A DNA stretch of 64,000 nucleotides, from the NCBI RefSeq assembly GCF_003933735.1, contig NZ_RSED01000004.1, positions 62,001 to 126,000 of the forward strand, read 5' to 3'. Under the pieces are notes generated by a model. That model was not told the DNA's origin, did not search any database, and saw nothing but the letters and a program-made list of their open reading frames with translations. Both the position numbers and the translations under genes were made by a program. Source of the stretch: Aquabacterium soli. GTDB taxonomy: Bacteria > Pseudomonadota > Gammaproteobacteria > Burkholderiales > Burkholderiaceae_C. Position 1 is the stretch's first letter. Every line of letters starts with the position of its first letter. Of the stretch, positions 62,462 through 64,000 are shown in pieces.

Positions 62462-64000
62462 TCAGACCATGTGTTGCGAAGACGACGGGGCGTCGAAAGT
62501 GGCCGGGGCGGCGAACACGAGGCTCACCTCGCTGGCATCCAGACGATAGGCCGGATTGAGGCTGGCGCGCAAGGCCCGGTGCACCAAAGATGCCGCCGAC
62601 AGACGATGCCAATCTTCAGGCACCCGTTGTCCGTTGGCGACGCCGAGCACCTTGAGCTTGTGACGAATTAACGCATCCAGGGCCGGACCGAGCTTCACGG
62701 CTTCGTCCAGCTTGGACAACACGATACCTGCACAGGATGCCGCCTGATAAGAAACCATGACATCTTCGATGGCGTCGCCCTGGGCGGCGGTGTTGATCAC
62801 CAGCAGCTTCTTGATGCTCTGGTGGGAGACCATTTCCAGCAGTTCGCGGGTGCGGGCATCGCGTTGGGGCATGCCGGCCGTGTCGATCAGGATCAGCTTC
62901 TTGCCCGACAGCAGCTCGAGCAGGTCTTCCAGCGCAGCGCGGTCGTGGGCGATGTGCACGGGCACGCCCAGGATGCGGCCATAGGCGCGCAGCTGTTCGT
63001 GGGCGCCCATCCGGTAGGCGTCCAGGGTGATCAGGCCCAGGTTGTGGGCACCGTGCTTGGCGGCGAACAGGGCGGCCAGCTTGGCGGTGGTGGTGGTCTT
63101 GCCCACGCCGGTCGAGCCGATCAGGGCGAACACGCCACCCTGGTCTTCGATGTTGGGCTCGTGGTCGGCGGTGTTCAGGTTGCGCTGCAGCACCTGGGCG
63201 CTCCAGCTGGTCTCGTCGACCTTGCCGGCGATCACGTCACGCGGCATGCCGTCGAGCATCTTGCGGATCAGCACGGGCGAGAAGCCGCCGTCCAGCAGGC
63301 GCTGGGCCATCAGGGCCTGGCTGGGCGTGCGCTGCAGCTTGTCCACGAAGGCCATGGTCTCGAAGCGCTCCTTCATCAGGGCGCGCATCTCGCGCAGCTC
63401 GCTGAGCATGGAGGCGTTGGCGGTCTGGGCGGCCACCAGGGCTTCGCGGGCGGCCTCGTCGGCCACGGGCATGGCGGCCTTGGCCGGGGCGGCGCGCTTG
63501 ACCATGTTGTCCATGCGCAGGTCGTCATCCGTCCAGCCGGCGGAAGCCGCGGCGGCACGGGCGGTGGCACGGGGCTGCGGGGCTTGCGCCGCAGCCTGGG
63601 TGGGGCGGGCGATCAGGGCATCGCGGGCGGCCTGGGCCGCTTCGGCCGCCTGTGCTTCGCGCTGGTTCTTCACCAAGCGCAAGGCGGGGCCGGACAGGTC
63701 CAGATCGGATTCGGGCAGGGCCACGGAGGGCAGCAGATCGGAGGCACGGGGGGCGGCCGGGGCCACGCGCTGGGCCAGTTGCTCTTCGGGCGACTGGGCC
63801 ATTTCGGGCTCCATGCGGGCCTTCAGGGCGGCCTGGCGGCGCTTGAGCATGCGCTCACGCACATATTCCTGGAACGACAGGGTGCTCATGGCCAGTTGGC
63901 GCACATCGTCCTGCACCGAGCTGGCCAGCGAGGCGACCGAGCCACGGGCGCTCTTGTCGGCGGCCGTCGCACGGGCGGCAGGCGCATCGGCTTCTGCACG
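62462..64000 (-). CDS. flhF: flagellar GTPase FlhF (5' end outside the window)
   Basis: C-terminal 512 residues of an SRP-family GTPase that sets flagellar pole and number. The frame is open to the window edge. The visible part begins in the Ala/Pro-rich linker, then STLSFQEYVRERMLKRR, the N-domain, and the GTPase motifs G1 GSTGVGKTTTTAKLA (near 63080-63125), DAYRMGAHEQLRAYG, G3 LIDTAGMPQRD and G4 VLSKLDEAVKLG. A GTG or ATG start near 63889-63916 would be internal, because coding sequence continues in frame beyond it and the N-terminal basic domain is missing. Confidence 0.95.
   Translation of the reverse strand, partial: RAEADAPAARATAADKSARGSVASLASSVQDDVRQLAMSTLSFQEYVRERMLKRRQAALKARMEPEMAQSPEEQLAQRVAPAAPRASDLLPSVALPESDLDLSGPALRLVKNQREAQAAEAAQAARDALIARPTQAAAQAPQPRATARAAAASAGWTDDDLRMDNMVKRAAPAKAAMPVADEAAREALVAAQTANASMLSELREMRALMKERFETMAFVDKLQRTPSQALMAQRLLDGGFSPVLIRKMLDGMPRDVIAGKVDETSWSAQVLQRNLNTADHEPNIEDQGGVFALIGSTGVGKTTTTAKLAALFAAKHGAHNLGLITLDAYRMGAHEQLRAYGRILGVPVHIAHDRAALEDLLELLSGKKLILIDTAGMPQRDARTRELLEMVSHQSIKKLLVINTAAQGDAIEDVMVSYQAASCAGIVLSKLDEAVKLGPALDALIRHKLKVLGVANGQRVPEDWHRLSAASLVHRALRASLNPAYRLDASEVSLVFAAPATFDAPSSSQHMV

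Noticed and set aside
1-64000. CRISPR arrays, insertion sequences or prophage
   Set aside because: No regularly spaced repeats, transposase, integrase or phage structural genes were seen.

Overview
The window is high-GC bacterial chromosome (roughly two-thirds G+C by eye) from a motile, Gram-negative betaproteobacterium. The gene order yebC-purD-hemF-nadD-rsfS-rlmH-maf-rng, the DUF3579-argD-argF neighbourhood, the S20 type and the flhF-flhG-fliA block point to Burkholderiales (Comamonadaceae/Sphaerotilaceae-like). The species cannot be fixed from sequence alone. No phage, insertion sequence, rRNA operon or CRISPR array was seen.

Layout. 0-3 kb: a soluble histidine kinase, a receiver/HD-GYP regulator and a second receiver protein in one operon, probably for c-di-GMP signalling. 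3-6.2 kb: a near-consensus LexA box in front of a PD-(D/E)XK nuclease-like gene and an XPD/DinG-type iron-sulfur helicase with its own N-terminal nuclease domain, a likely SOS repair operon. 6.2-13.2 kb: two chemoreceptors and a convergently arranged Cache/PAS histidine kinase and OmpR-type regulator. 13.3-17.3 kb (minus strand): tolB-pal-cpoB, then tcdA, then two tRNA-Lys genes and a terminator. 17.4-27.2 kb (minus): mqo, then the housekeeping operon yebC to rng. 27.4-29.8 kb (plus): a HerA-like ATPase and a methyltransferase.

29.9-47.6 kb (minus): a complete aryl polyene (APE) type II polyketide operon with almost all genes overlapping by 4-11 bp. It holds ApeC/O/R ketosynthase-type proteins, the ApeQ ketoreductase, the ApeP dehydratase, ACPs ApeE/F, an acyl-CoA ligase fused to an ApeI-type dehydratase, the thioesterase ApeK, acyltransferases, a glycosyltransferase, LolA-like and MMPL export parts and a lipoprotein. 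Added to this core are an MIO aromatic ammonia-lyase and a flavin halogenase-like protein carrying the WxWxIP signature. This suggests an outer-membrane aryl polyene pigment with an amino-acid-derived aryl head that may be halogenated. Two small secreted proteins of unknown role lie at the 3' end before a shared terminator.

47.8-57.5 kb: lplT, alr, a thioesterase, radA, murJ, rpsT, a DUF3579 protein and argD-argF. 57.9-64 kb (minus): the flagellar regulators flhF (cut by the window end), flhG (without a recognisable P-loop) and fliA, then two chemoreceptors. Good sigma-28 promoters precede two chemoreceptor genes, so FliA encoded here probably controls them.
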